This document shows positions 36,629 to 45,629 of a stretch of 61,651 bases of DNA, one piece after another; within the stretch, counting starts at the first letter, position 1; every line of letters begins with the position of its first letter. Below the pieces are notes generated by a model. The model did no database searches and was not told where the DNA came from. It was given only the letters and a program-made list of their open reading frames with translations. The position numbers were made by a program, and so were the translations under genes. This stretch comes from Paraburkholderia sp. BCC1885 (GTDB lineage: Bacteria > Pseudomonadota > Gammaproteobacteria > Burkholderiales > Burkholderiaceae): assembly GCF_900996235.1 (NCBI RefSeq), contig NZ_CAAJGM010000211.1, forward strand, positions 1 to 61,651, read 5' to 3'.

Positions 36629-37513
36629 TCAGACCGCCGCAGCGCCACCGACGATTTCCGACAGTTCTTTCGTGATCGCGGCCTGGCGGCTCTTGTTGTA
36701 CACGAGCTGCAGTTCGTTGATGACCGTCTTCGCATTGTCCGAAGCGGCCTTCATCGCGACCATCCGTGCCGACTGCTCCGACGCCATGTTTTCCGCGACG
36801 GCCTGATAAACCAGCGCTTCGACATAACGCACGAGCAACTCGTCCACCACCGCCTGTGCGTCCGGCTCGTAGATGTAGTCCCACGACGTGCCCGGGATCG
36901 TGCCGTCGTCTTCCTCGCGCTCGAACTGGTCTGCCGACAGCGGCAGCAGTTGCTCGATCACCGCTTCCTGCTTCATCGTATTGACGAAGCGCGTGTACGC
37001 CAGGTACACCGCGGAAATCTTGCCTTCCGAGTACATGTCGAGCTGCACTTTCACCGCGCCGATCAACTTCTCCAGATGCGGCGTGTCGCCCAGATGCACG
37101 ACATTCGACGCAACTTTCGCGCGCAGTCGATTCAGAAAACCGAGACCCTTGCCGCCGATCGCCGTTGCTTCGACCGTCTTGCCCTGGCCTTCCAGTTCCT
37201 TGAACTTCTGCAGCGCCGCACGCAGCACGTTCGTATTCATGCCGCCGCACAAACCCTTGTCAGTCGTGACGAGGATCATGCCGGCCATCTTCGCGCCGTC
37301 GTTCGACACCATGAACGGGTGACGATACTCGGGGGTCGAACGGCTCATGTGCGCAGCGATGTCGCGGACCTTGTCGGCGTAGGGGCGAGCAGCGCGCATG
37401 CGCTCCTGAGCGCGGCGCATCTTCGATGCGGCCACCATCTCCATCGCTTTCGTGATCTTGCGCGTGTTTTGCACGCTCTTGATCTTGCCGCGAATTTCCT
37501 TCATTCCAGCCAT
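36629..37513 (-). CDS. atpG: ATP synthase F1 subunit gamma
   Basis: 294 residues. The rotating central stalk. The N-terminal helix KEIRGKIKSVQNTRKITKAMEMVAASKMRRAQ and the C-terminal ASDNAKTVINELQLVYNKSRQAAITKELSEIVGGA form the coiled coil that turns inside the alpha3beta3 ring. GGAGCAA precedes the ATG. A 236-base gap holding three 48-bp repeats separates it from atpA, far longer than the other gaps between the F1 genes. Confidence 0.97.
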   Translation of the reverse strand: MAGMKEIRGKIKSVQNTRKITKAMEMVAASKMRRAQERMRAARPYADKVRDIAAHMSRSTPEYRHPFMVSNDGAKMAGMILVTTDKGLCGGMNTNVLRAALQKFKELEGQGKTVEATAIGGKGLGFLNRLRAKVASNVVHLGDTPHLEKLIGAVKVQLDMYSEGKISAVYLAYTRFVNTMKQEAVIEQLLPLSADQFEREEDDGTIPGTSWDYIYEPDAQAVVDELLVRYVEALVYQAVAENMASEQSARMVAMKAASDNAKTVINELQLVYNKSRQAAITKELSEIVGGAAAV

Positions 37514-37526
37514 TGCTTGCTCCTTT

Positions 37527-37670
37527 GTCGGCCCGAGTTAGCGCTTTAGCGGTTACTCGGGTCCCATGCAAAGCGTCGGCCCGAGTTAGCGCTTTAGCGG
37601 TTACTCGGGCCCCATGCAAAGCGTCGGTCCGAGTTACCGCTTTAGCGCTGACTCGGGTGCCATGCAAAGC
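37527..37670. repeat. Three 48-bp tandem repeats in the atpA-atpG gap
   Basis: Units at 37527-37574, 37575-37622 and 37623-37670 are near-identical. The first two differ by one base; the third has several changes. Each contains a 14-base inverted repeat (CCCGAGTTAGCGCT with AGCGGTTACTCGGG, two mismatches) and ends in CATGCAAAGC, so the transcript can form three hairpins in series. The unit length is a multiple of three, so open frames cross all copies, but no start signal supports translation. Confidence 0.95.
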
Positions 37671-37749
37671 GATCGAAGCGGCGCGGGGGCATTCACATGC
37701 GGCCCGCGCCGCTTCAAGGTCCGTTTATGCCTTGCGGGTCACTCGCGGA

Positions 37750-39291
37750 TCAAAAAGCGCCGGACTTCTTGAAGTCTTTGAGAGCGGCATGCAGCGCGCC
37801 TTCGTCGTCCTTCGAGAGTTCCTTGGTGTCTTCGATGCGCTTGATCAGGTCAGCCTGTTTCGACTTCAGATAATCGCGCAGGCCCTTTTCGAACGGCAGC
37901 ACTTGCGCAACTTCCAGATCGTCGAGGTAACCATTGTTCGCAGCGAACAGCGCCACCGCCAGTTCCCACACCTGCAGCGGCTGATACTGCGGCTGCTTGA
38001 GCAGTTCCGTGACGCGGCGGCCGCGTTCCAGTTGCTTGCGGGTGGCTTCGTCGAGGTCCGAGGCGAACTGCGCGAACGCAGCCAGCTCACGATACTGCGC
38101 GAGGTCGGTACGAATACCGCCCGACAGCTTCTTCACAACCTTCGTCTGAGCCGCACCGCCCACGCGCGACACCGACACGCCAGCGTTGATTGCCGGGCGG
38201 ATACCTGCGTTGAAAAGGTCGGTTTCCAGGAAGATCTGGCCGTCGGTAATCGAGATCACGTTCGTCGGAACGAAGGCGGTCACGTCGCCGGCTTGCGTTT
38301 CAATGACCGGCAGCGCCGTCAGCGAACCGCTCTTGCCCTTCACTTCGCCGTTCGTGAACTTCTCGACGTACTCTTCCGAGACGCGCGCCGCACGTTCCAG
38401 CAGACGCGAGTGCAGATAGAACACGTCGCCCGGATACGCTTCGCGGCCCGGCGGGCGGCGCAGCAGCAGCGAGATCTGACGGTATGCCCAGGCTTGCTTG
38501 GTCAAGTCGTCATAAACGATCAGCGCGTCCTGACCGCGGTCGCGGAAGTATTCGCCCATCGAGCAGCCGGCATACGGTGCGAGGTATTGCATCGCAGCCG
38601 ATTCCGAAGCCGAAGCCGCGACGACGATGGTGTATTCCATCGCGCCGGTTTCTTCGAGCTTGCGCACCACGTTCATGATCGACGAAGCCTTCTGGCCGAT
38701 CGCGACGTAGATACAGAAGAGGTTCTTGCCCTTCTGGTTGATGATCGTGTCGATAGCGACAGCCGTCTTGCCGCACTGGCGGTCGCCAATGATCAGCTCA
38801 CGCTGGCCACGGCCAACCGGCACCATGGCGTCGATGGACTTCAGACCCGTTTGAACCGGCTCCGAAACGCCCTTACGCCAGATCACGCCCGGCGCGATCT
38901 TTTCGATGGCGTCGGTATGCTTGGCGTTGACCGGACCCTTGCCGTCGATCGGGTTGCCGAGTGCGTCGACCACGCGGCCGAGCAGTTCCGGACCCACCGG
39001 CACTTCGAGAATGCGGCCCGTCGTCTTGACGATGTCGCCTTCCGAAATATGTTCGTATTCACCCAGAATCACGGCGCCGACCGAGTCGCGCTCGAGGTTC
39101 AGCGCGAGACCGAAGGTGTTGCCCGGGAATTCGAGCATTTCGCCCTGCATCACTTCCGACAGGCCGTGAATACGCACGATACCGTCGGTCACGGAGATCA
39201 CGGTGCCCTGGTTGCGAACGTCTGCGCTCGCTTCAAGGCCCTGGATCCGGCTCTTGATCAGCTCGCTGATCTCAGAGGGATTGAGTTGCAT
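37750..39291 (-). CDS. atpA: ATP synthase F1 subunit alpha
   Basis: 513 residues, normal length. It begins MQLNPSEISELIKSRIQGLE. The non-catalytic nucleotide-site P-loop is GDRQCGKTAVAIDT at about 169-182, followed by AIGQKASSIMNVVRKLEETGAMEYT. The VGGAAQTKVVKKLSGGIRTDLAQYREL segment holds the essential Arg (SRVGGAAQ). It sits between atpH and the repeat-bearing gap. Confidence 0.98.
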   Translation of the reverse strand: MQLNPSEISELIKSRIQGLEASADVRNQGTVISVTDGIVRIHGLSEVMQGEMLEFPGNTFGLALNLERDSVGAVILGEYEHISEGDIVKTTGRILEVPVGPELLGRVVDALGNPIDGKGPVNAKHTDAIEKIAPGVIWRKGVSEPVQTGLKSIDAMVPVGRGQRELIIGDRQCGKTAVAIDTIINQKGKNLFCIYVAIGQKASSIMNVVRKLEETGAMEYTIVVAASASESAAMQYLAPYAGCSMGEYFRDRGQDALIVYDDLTKQAWAYRQISLLLRRPPGREAYPGDVFYLHSRLLERAARVSEEYVEKFTNGEVKGKSGSLTALPVIETQAGDVTAFVPTNVISITDGQIFLETDLFNAGIRPAINAGVSVSRVGGAAQTKVVKKLSGGIRTDLAQYRELAAFAQFASDLDEATRKQLERGRRVTELLKQPQYQPLQVWELAVALFAANNGYLDDLEVAQVLPFEKGLRDYLKSKQADLIKRIEDTKELSKDDEGALHAALKDFKKSGAF

Positions 39292-39350
39292 TATTCGCTC
39301 CTGATAGTCAATTCTGTTGCGTGCCAGCCGCTTCAGCGCTTATAAGCGCT

Positions 39351-39890
39351 TCAGGCCGTCAGAGCCGTCTGCATGCTGGCAAGCCGCGCGCGGACCGAGG
39401 TATCGAGCACTTCATCGCCGACCGTCACGCGCACGCCGCCGATCAGCGACGAGTCGATCTCGACCACCGGCTTCAGCTTGCGCTTGAACTTGCGTTCGAG
39501 GCTGGCGACGAGTTCGTTCAACTGTGCGCCTTCGAGCGGGAATGCGCTAACGATATGCGCATCGGCCGCGCCCTCACGGGCGTTTTTCAGCTCTTCGAAC
39601 TGCGTGGCGATTTCCGGCAGCAGTTGCAGACGGTGGTTGTCCACCAGCATTTGCACCAGATTCTTCGCTTGCGCGTTGTCCTTGAGCGGCGACCTGACCG
39701 CGGCCAGCAGCAGATCGCTGACCTGGGCGCGGCTTACTTTCGGGCTCGTGGCGATCGACAGCACTTCGGGCAGACGCGCAACCTGTGCCAGCTCCTGCAC
39801 GAGCGTGGACCAGGCGGCGATGTCACCAACTTCGGCCACGCCAAACAGCGCTTCTGCGTACGGACGGGCGATGGTTGCAAGTTCGGCCAT
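39351..39890 (-). CDS. atpH: ATP synthase F1 subunit delta
   Basis: 179 residues. The peripheral-stalk connector. The N-terminal helical domain starts AELATIARPYAEALFGVAE. The C-terminal segment has SLERKFKRKLKPVVEIDSSLIGGVRVTVGDEVLDTSVRARL, the conserved end of the subunit. It begins two bases after the stop of atpF. Confidence 0.96.
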   Translation of the reverse strand: MAELATIARPYAEALFGVAEVGDIAAWSTLVQELAQVARLPEVLSIATSPKVSRAQVSDLLLAAVRSPLKDNAQAKNLVQMLVDNHRLQLLPEIATQFEELKNAREGAADAHIVSAFPLEGAQLNELVASLERKFKRKLKPVVEIDSSLIGGVRVTVGDEVLDTSVRARLASMQTALTA

Positions 39891-39892
39891 GA

Positions 39893-40363
39893 TCAGAGCT
39901 CGGCTTTCAGTTGATTCAGCAGGTCAGCGTGAGCTGCCTGGTCGACTTCGCGCTTCAGGATCTGTTCCGCGCCCTTGACGGCGAGTGCAGCCACTTCGCC
40001 GCGCAGCGTTTCACGCGCCTTGACGACTTGTTGCTCTGCATCAGCCTTCGCTTGCGCGAGAATGCGGGCGGCTTCGGCGTGAGCCTGAGCCTTGATTTCA
40101 TCAGCAAGGGTCACTGCGCGCTTTTCGGCGTCAGCAATGCGTTGCTGACCGTCGTTGCGTGCCTGTGCCAGTTCCTGGTCGACGCGCTTGTGCGCGGCTT
40201 CCAGTTCCGCCTTGCCCTTTTCAGCAGCAGACAGACCGTCGGCGATCTTCTTCGCGCGCTCGTCGAGAGCGTTGATCAACGGGGGCCACACGAACTTCAT
40301 CGTGAACCACGCGAGGATCAGGAACACGACCATTTGCGCAAACAGGGTTGCGTTGAGATTCAC
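39893..40363 (-). CDS. atpF: ATP synthase Fo subunit b
   Basis: 156 residues. One N-terminal membrane helix (LFAQMVVFLILAWFTMKFVW) is followed by a long charged helix (residues about 35-150) that dimerises as the peripheral stalk. The start is GTG at 40363, preceded by TTAAGGAAAC. A hairpin lies in the 137-base gap before it. Confidence 0.97.
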   Translation of the reverse strand: MNLNATLFAQMVVFLILAWFTMKFVWPPLINALDERAKKIADGLSAAEKGKAELEAAHKRVDQELAQARNDGQQRIADAEKRAVTLADEIKAQAHAEAARILAQAKADAEQQVVKARETLRGEVAALAVKGAEQILKREVDQAAHADLLNQLKAEL

Positions 40364-40406
40364 GGTGTTTCCTTAAACGTTGCTAGTTCGGAAAGTGAAA
40401 CGGCAA

Positions 40407-40438
40407 GGCGCTCATCGATTCTGTATTCGATCAGCGCC
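40407..40438 (-). repeat. Intercistronic hairpin between atpE and atpF
   Basis: GGCGCTCATCGA (40407-40418) pairs with TCGATCAGCGCC (40427-40438) with one mismatch around an eight-base loop. There is no T-run, so a role in mRNA stability or partial attenuation fits better than full termination. Subunit c is needed in greater amounts than b, which such a structure could help set. Confidence 0.5.
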
Positions 40439-40500
40439 CGAGTGCCCGTTCCGCCCTGCGCCTTAACCGTTATAGCTCAGGCGCAAACTTCCGAGGAACC

Positions 40501-40770
40501 TCAGCCTGCCAGCTTCGACAGCAGCGGGTTCGCGAACGCAAACAGCATTGCCACACCAACGCCAATCAGGAACGCCGCATCGATCAGACCAGCCAGCAGG
40601 AACATCTTGGTTTGCAGCGGGTTCATCAGTTCCGGCTGACGAGCGCATGCTTCAATGTACTTGCCGCCCATCAGGCCGATACCGATACAGGCGCCGATTG
40701 CACCCAGGCCGATGATGATGCCGATACCGATGGCGGTCAGACCCTGGATGTTGGCGATGAAAGCTTGCAT
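40501..40770 (-). CDS. atpE: ATP synthase Fo subunit c
   Basis: 89 residues. Two membrane helices form the hairpin of the rotor ring: the Gly-rich IGIGIIIGLGAIGACIGIGLMGG and the C-terminal LLAGLIDAAFLIGVGVAMLF. The loop carries ARQPE. The ion-binding acidic residue is the Asp of GLIDAAFL, which is expected for a proton-driven enzyme. The ATG at 40770 has AAAGGAGTG upstream; a GTG two codons before it is less likely. Confidence 0.97.
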   Translation of the reverse strand: MQAFIANIQGLTAIGIGIIIGLGAIGACIGIGLMGGKYIEACARQPELMNPLQTKMFLLAGLIDAAFLIGVGVAMLFAFANPLLSKLAG

Positions 40771-40864
40771 GATCACTCCTTTGTGAAAAGTCTTTTTGGA
40801 ACTGGTTGGAACTAGGATTTAAAAAACTAAAAAGCTAAAGCAATTCGTGGTTCGACAGCGCAGG

Positions 40865-41716
40865 TTAGTGCTTGTCGTGTGCCTGGCCGAGGTACACCAG
40901 CGTCAGCATCATGAAAATGAACGCCTGCAGCAGCACGATCAGAATGTGGAAGATGGCCCACACGCTGCCGGCGATCACGTGGCCGATGAAGCCAAGCACC
41001 GTCGTGTCCGCGCCGAAGCTCCAGATGCTGCCGAGCAGGGCAATCAGCAGGAACAGCAGTTCGCCCGCGTACATGTTGCCGAACAGCCGCATGCCGAGGG
41101 AAACCGTCTTTGCGACGAACTCGATGATGTTCAGTGCAAGGTTCGGGATCCACAGGAGCGGATGCGCGCCGAACGGAGCGGACAGCAGTTCATGAACGAA
41201 GCCGCCGGCGCCCTTGATCTTGAAGTTGTAGTAAATCATCAGCACGAACACGCCGAGTGCGATGCCGATGGTGCCGTTCAGGTCGGCCGTCGGCACGATG
41301 CGGTGGTGCGGGATGACTTCCGAAAGCCCCAGCCAGCCGATCACGCGGCCCGGCAGGTCGACAGGGATGAAGTCGAGCGAGTTCATCAGCGCCACCCAGA
41401 CGAACACGAACAGTGCGAGCGGAGCGATGAAGGTGCGGCTGCCGTGGATCATCGACTTCGATTGGTCTTCGACCATCTCCACCAGCATTTCGATAGCGCA
41501 CTGGAAGCGGCCCGGCACGCCGGAGGTTGCCTTACGGGCAGCGAGATGCAAAATGAAAATCGTGAGCAGGCCGCAGACGATGGACCAGAACAGGGTGTCC
41601 AGATTCCAGACGTGGATATCGAAAATCGACGTCTGGTGCGCGGTAGAAAAGTTCTGCAAGTGGTGCGCGATGTACTCGGACGGATCCATCGCGCGCGTTC
41701 CTTCGCTAGCTGCCAT
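40865..41716 (-). CDS. atpB: ATP synthase Fo subunit a
   Basis: 283 residues. About six membrane helices. The proton-channel Arg lies in VSLGMRLFGNMYAGELLFLLIALL, the universal motif. The start MAASEGTRAMDPSEYIAHH at 41716 has GGTGG upstream; an ATG 18 bases earlier is possible. It forms the stator half of the proton channel with atpE. Confidence 0.97.
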   Translation of the reverse strand: MAASEGTRAMDPSEYIAHHLQNFSTAHQTSIFDIHVWNLDTLFWSIVCGLLTIFILHLAARKATSGVPGRFQCAIEMLVEMVEDQSKSMIHGSRTFIAPLALFVFVWVALMNSLDFIPVDLPGRVIGWLGLSEVIPHHRIVPTADLNGTIGIALGVFVLMIYYNFKIKGAGGFVHELLSAPFGAHPLLWIPNLALNIIEFVAKTVSLGMRLFGNMYAGELLFLLIALLGSIWSFGADTTVLGFIGHVIAGSVWAIFHILIVLLQAFIFMMLTLVYLGQAHDKH

Positions 41717-41869
41717 ATCGTTAATGCCACCCAAATTGTCGAAAATCAGTCGGGCTATTCCCGCTGCAACAGTCTATTGCAGGAACACGCCGGCGCGGGT
41801 CATGTCATACCCGCACGCCTTTTTGCCGACGCCTTGCGCCAGCCAGTATTTTTTGCGTCACTTCACCGC

Positions 41870-42412
41870 TCACCGCCAGGCGAGCGCGATCCAGTACGTC
41901 TTCAATGCAATCAGGTAGGTCACGAGCAGCGGCACCCAGCGTACGTCGTGATACCAGAAAGCGATGGCTACAAACATCGCTATCGTTGTCCCCATCTTGA
42001 GCGCTTCACCGATCATCCAGCTCATCACTGTTTCGGCGCCGCTCAGTGTTCTTAGGCGTGCCGCGAACAATGCGCCCGGCACCCAGCAAATCGCCCCACC
42101 GAGGAACGCGGACAGCGCAGCAGCGCCCGGCGGCTTGTAGAACAGCCACCACACCAGCGTAGCACCCAGGGATAAAACCATTTGCGCCGCCACGACCTTA
42201 AACGGCGTAACGCGCGATGGACGACTCACATTCGGACCGAACAGCTTCTCTGCTTCAGCCCGCGTGAGCGGAACGATATTGTTATCTTGCTGCTCGACAT
42301 CCCACCCATCTTCAGGTGTAACGGGCTGACCAGAAGCAGCGGAAAGCGTGCGTTCCGCGCGGTCTTCGTCGTGCCCATTCTTCGGCGCCTGGTTCGACGT
42401 TTTGACCGCCAT
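41870..42412 (-). CDS. atpI: ATP synthase subunit I-like protein
   Basis: 180 residues. The first 75 residues are polar. Four hydrophobic segments follow, including VVAAQMVLSLGATLVWWLFY, AALSAFLGGAICWVPGALFAARL and WVPLLVTYLIALKTYWIALAW. Its place upstream of atpB and its topology fit AtpI, which assists assembly of the c ring in other bacteria. The start is MAVKTS at 42412; the longer frame upstream has no ribosome-binding site. Confidence 0.85.
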   Translation of the reverse strand: MAVKTSNQAPKNGHDEDRAERTLSAASGQPVTPEDGWDVEQQDNNIVPLTRAEAEKLFGPNVSRPSRVTPFKVVAAQMVLSLGATLVWWLFYKPPGAAALSAFLGGAICWVPGALFAARLRTLSGAETVMSWMIGEALKMGTTIAMFVAIAFWYHDVRWVPLLVTYLIALKTYWIALAWR

Positions 42413-42691
42413 CGCTGTGTTCCGAAAGTCTGATTCTGCCCGCAGCCTTACGCGACGCTTACGGGGTTGCCGTGCAATTAAATCCGGGCGATTGTAAGCG
42501 ATAGTTGCAGGCAATTCAAGACTTTAGGCCGTTCAATAACCTGCGTGAAACCACGCTCCGTGATGCGGGAAAACGGCTTTCGCAACCACATGGACGTCAA
42601 CTGTAAGGCTGTCGGGCGGCCGCGCAAAAAGCCGGCTGAATTGACCTGATCAGGGCCGAAACGGTAGCACGGGGATGCTCCGGCGTCCGTA

Positions 42692-43843
42692 TCAAATATG
42701 CAACAGAAGCCAGCCGCCCACGGCCCCGCTGGCGAGCCAGAACGGCACGGAGTACAGGTGGAACGGCAGCCATATACCGCGCTCTTTCGAGAGACGCACC
42801 GCAATCAGATTGGCCAGCGAGCCGATCGCGATGCCAAAGCCGCCCACACTTACGCCAAAAGCGAGCGCGCGCCAGTCTTTGGTGAACTCGGCGAGCATGA
42901 TGGCGGCCGGTACATTGCTGATGCCTTGCGACAAAACCGCCCCTGCGGCAAAAGCGCGCAGCGGGGTCGTGATACCCAGTTGACCGACCGTCGCATGCAC
43001 CCACGGCAGCGCCGCGACGCTGCGCAACACGATGAACATGAACACGAAGATCAACAGCAGCAACCAGTCGATCTTCAGGACGATCTCGCGGCGCCAGATG
43101 AGGAAACCCGCCACGATGGCCGCGAGCGCGATGCCGGCGTGATGCGAATCGGCGAGCACCACGAAGGCGACGAACAGCAGCGCCGCCACGCCTACCAGCA
43201 CCCGGTCGACCGGGTGAGCCTCCGTGTCTTTGGACAGATCGAGCGGCTTGCCGCGAAAGCTCGCCGCCGCGATGACGTAGAGCATCACCATCAACGCGGC
43301 ACACAGCGGCGCCAGCCCCAAGACGAAGCCGCCAAACGACACGCCGCTGGTCTGCCAGAGAAACAGGTTCTGCGGATTGCCGAGCGGCGTCAGGATCGAG
43401 CCGGCATTCACCGACAGCGCGATAAAAATCACCAGCCGTTTGAGCGGCAGCGGCGTGAGTTCATGCAGGGACAAAGCCAGCGGAATCACCACGAACAGCG
43501 CGACGTCGTTGGTCAGCAGCGTCGACAACACCGCGGCGAGGCCGATCAGCAGAAACGCGAGTGAACGTTCCGAGTGAATGTAATGAATCACGCGGTGCGC
43601 CATCCACATCAGGAATCCTGACAATTCGATGGCCTTCGTCAAAATCAGGAGTCCTGCGAGTGTCAGGACGGTCTGCCAGTCGACCAGACCCGGCAGCGAA
43701 AGCCACGCGCGCGGGTGCAGGCACTGCAGCGCGATCAGTGCGACGACGAGTACCGACAACACCGGCTCTTTCGTCGCGACACCCATCAGCTTGCGCAGTG
43801 GATTTTTGCTGTCCGCTGGGGATTCATGCCCGGCAACCGTCAC
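42692..43843 (-). CDS. ArsB/SLC13-type anion permease
   Basis: 383 residues with about eleven hydrophobic segments. Family motifs include the TLLTNDVALFVVIPLAL helix and the SVNAGSILTPLGNPQNLFLW hairpin, which matches the substrate-binding SNT-like region of the ArsB/citrate/Na-H antiporter superfamily. SQGISNVPAAIMLAEF is the matching loop in the second half. The start is probably GTG at 43843, 14 bases after the parB stop. The substrate cannot be named. It lies between parB and atpI on the same strand. Confidence 0.8.
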   Translation of the reverse strand: MTVAGHESPADSKNPLRKLMGVATKEPVLSVLVVALIALQCLHPRAWLSLPGLVDWQTVLTLAGLLILTKAIELSGFLMWMAHRVIHYIHSERSLAFLLIGLAAVLSTLLTNDVALFVVIPLALSLHELTPLPLKRLVIFIALSVNAGSILTPLGNPQNLFLWQTSGVSFGGFVLGLAPLCAALMVMLYVIAAASFRGKPLDLSKDTEAHPVDRVLVGVAALLFVAFVVLADSHHAGIALAAIVAGFLIWRREIVLKIDWLLLLIFVFMFIVLRSVAALPWVHATVGQLGITTPLRAFAAGAVLSQGISNVPAAIMLAEFTKDWRALAFGVSVGGFGIAIGSLANLIAVRLSKERGIWLPFHLYSVPFWLASGAVGGWLLLHI

Positions 43844-43856
43844 GGCGACTCGCCGC

Positions 43857-44744
43857 TCAGGCCGTGGCGCTGCCGCGCAGCCGCGCGAGGATGCCTTCCA
43901 GCGCGTCGAGGTCGCCGAAGTCCACCAGCACCTGGCCACGTCCGCGGCGGCCGAGCTTGATCTTGACCGTGGCGGCCAGCAGGTCCGACAGTTCCTCTTC
44001 GAGGCGCCGCGTGTCGCGTCCGCCGTCGTTGTTCGCCTTCGCTTTGACCGCCGGCGCGACCTTGGTGGTCGTAGTCACCAGTTTCTCGGTCTCGCGCACC
44101 GACATCCGCTTGTTGACGACCTGGTTCGCGAGCGTGATCTGCGTGGCCGCATCCACGGCCAGCAAGGCGCGGGCGTGTCCCATGTCGAGATCGCCGGCGA
44201 GCAGCATGGTCTGCACCGGCGTGGCCAGATTCAGCAGACGCAGCAGGTTCGACACCGCACTGCGCGAGCGCCCCACCGATTCGGCCGCCTGCTCATGCGT
44301 AAAGTTGAATTCGTCGAGCAGACGCTGGACGCCCTGCGCCTCTTCCAGCGGATTCAGGTCCTCGCGCTGGATATTCTCGATCAGCGCCATCGCGGCGGCC
44401 GCCTGGTCCGGCACGTCGCGCACCAGCACCGGCACTTCATCGAGTCCCGCCAGACGTGCCGCACGGAAACGCCGCTCGCCGGCGATGATTTCGTACTTGT
44501 CCGCCGAGATCGGACGCACGAGGATCGGTTGCATCAATCCCTGGGCGCGAATGCTGGCGGCGAGCTCCTGCAGCGCGCCTTCGTCCATGCGCGTGCGCGG
44601 CTGGTACTTGCCGGCCTGCAGTTTGCCGAGCGGCAAAACATTCGGCGCGCCCTCGATCTTCACCGCCTCGGTGATGTCCGCGCTGCCGCCGAGCAAGGCT
44701 TCCAGCCCCCGGCCCAATCCCTTCTTTCGTGCTACTGCATTCAT
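43857..44744 (-). CDS. parB: Chromosome-partitioning protein ParB
   Basis: 295 residues. It begins MNAVARKKGLGRGLEALLGG. The CTPase domain has QPRTRMDEGALQELAASIRAQGLMQPILVRP and IAGERRFRAARLAGL (the GERR box). The helix-turn-helix for parS is HEQAAESVGRSRSAVSNLLRLLNL, and the dimerisation domain closes the protein (VDFGDLDALEGILARL). It spreads from parS and recruits SMC. Two parS sites are nearby, at 46856 and 48408. Confidence 0.97.
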   Translation of the reverse strand: MNAVARKKGLGRGLEALLGGSADITEAVKIEGAPNVLPLGKLQAGKYQPRTRMDEGALQELAASIRAQGLMQPILVRPISADKYEIIAGERRFRAARLAGLDEVPVLVRDVPDQAAAAMALIENIQREDLNPLEEAQGVQRLLDEFNFTHEQAAESVGRSRSAVSNLLRLLNLATPVQTMLLAGDLDMGHARALLAVDAATQITLANQVVNKRMSVRETEKLVTTTTKVAPAVKAKANNDGGRDTRRLEEELSDLLAATVKIKLGRRGRGQVLVDFGDLDALEGILARLRGSATA

Positions 44745-44782
44745 CGTGCTTCCTCGATCAGCTTGGGGTGCCCGGCCGCGCG

Positions 44783-45553
44783 TCAGATGGCGCGAACCCG
44801 CTCAATCATTTCCATGCCGAATTGCACGTACGCTTGCGCGCCGCGCGACGCGCGGTCGAACACCACGCCCGGCAGACCATAGCTCGGCGCCTCGGCAAGA
44901 CGCACATTGCGCGGAATGACGACGTCAAATACCTTGTCGCCGAAATGCTCTTTCAACTGGTCCGACACCTGCTGTTGCAGCGTGATACGCGGGTCGAACA
45001 TCACGCGCAGCAGGCCGATGACCTTCAGGTCGCGATTCAGGTTGGCGTGCACCTGCTTGATTGTGTTGACGAGATCCGACAGCCCTTCCAGCGCGAAGTA
45101 TTCGCACTGCATCGGAATCACCACGCCGTGCGCCGCGCACAGGCCGTTCAGCGTCAACAACGACAGGGCCGGTGGGCAGTCGATCAGCACGAAGTCGTAC
45201 TCGCCTTCCACCGGCGCCAGCGCCTCCTTTAACTGCCGCTCGCGATTCTGCACATTGACCAGTTCGACTTCGGCTCCGGCCAGTTCGCGATTGGCCGGCA
45301 ATACATCATACGAAACCGCTTCCGGCCGCACGCGCGCATCCGCCAGTGCCACGCCGTCCACCAGCACTTCGTAGACGGTATTCACGCACGCGGCCTTGTC
45401 GACGCCGCTGCCCATGGTGGCGTTGCCCTGCGGGTCCAGATCGATGAGAAGGACACGCTGTCCCTGCGATGCGAGGCTCGCGGCGAGATTGACTGCTGTC
45501 GTCGTCTTCCCGACGCCGCCCTTCTGGTTCGCAACGCAGAAGATTTTTGCCAT
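44783..45553 (-). CDS. parA: Chromosome-partitioning ATPase ParA
   Basis: 256 residues, short chromosomal (Soj) form without an N-terminal HTH. The deviant Walker A is KGGVGKTTTAVNLAASLASQ at about 10-17, with both signature Lys. DLDPQGNATMGSGV and VLIDCPPALSLLTLNGL give Walker A' and B. The P-loop ATPase moves ParB-bound origins. The start is 38 bases before parB. Confidence 0.97.
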   Translation of the reverse strand: MAKIFCVANQKGGVGKTTTAVNLAASLASQGQRVLLIDLDPQGNATMGSGVDKAACVNTVYEVLVDGVALADARVRPEAVSYDVLPANRELAGAEVELVNVQNRERQLKEALAPVEGEYDFVLIDCPPALSLLTLNGLCAAHGVVIPMQCEYFALEGLSDLVNTIKQVHANLNRDLKVIGLLRVMFDPRITLQQQVSDQLKEHFGDKVFDVVIPRNVRLAEAPSYGLPGVVFDRASRGAQAYVQFGMEMIERVRAI

Positions 45554-45629
45554 CGTTGGTGTGTCCCTTTTACTGCCTGGATGAAGTGGAATGCGTGTTT
45601 GGTGAGTGCTACCGTGTGCCGCGCCGGGA

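Noticed and set aside
37260..37667. Frame encoding 16-residue repeats across the 48-bp units
   Set aside because: The repeat length is a multiple of three by chance or duplication; the frame then runs out of phase into atpG and has no start signal.
37527..37670. CRISPR array
   Set aside because: Units are contiguous 48-bp repeats with no unique spacers and no cas genes nearby.
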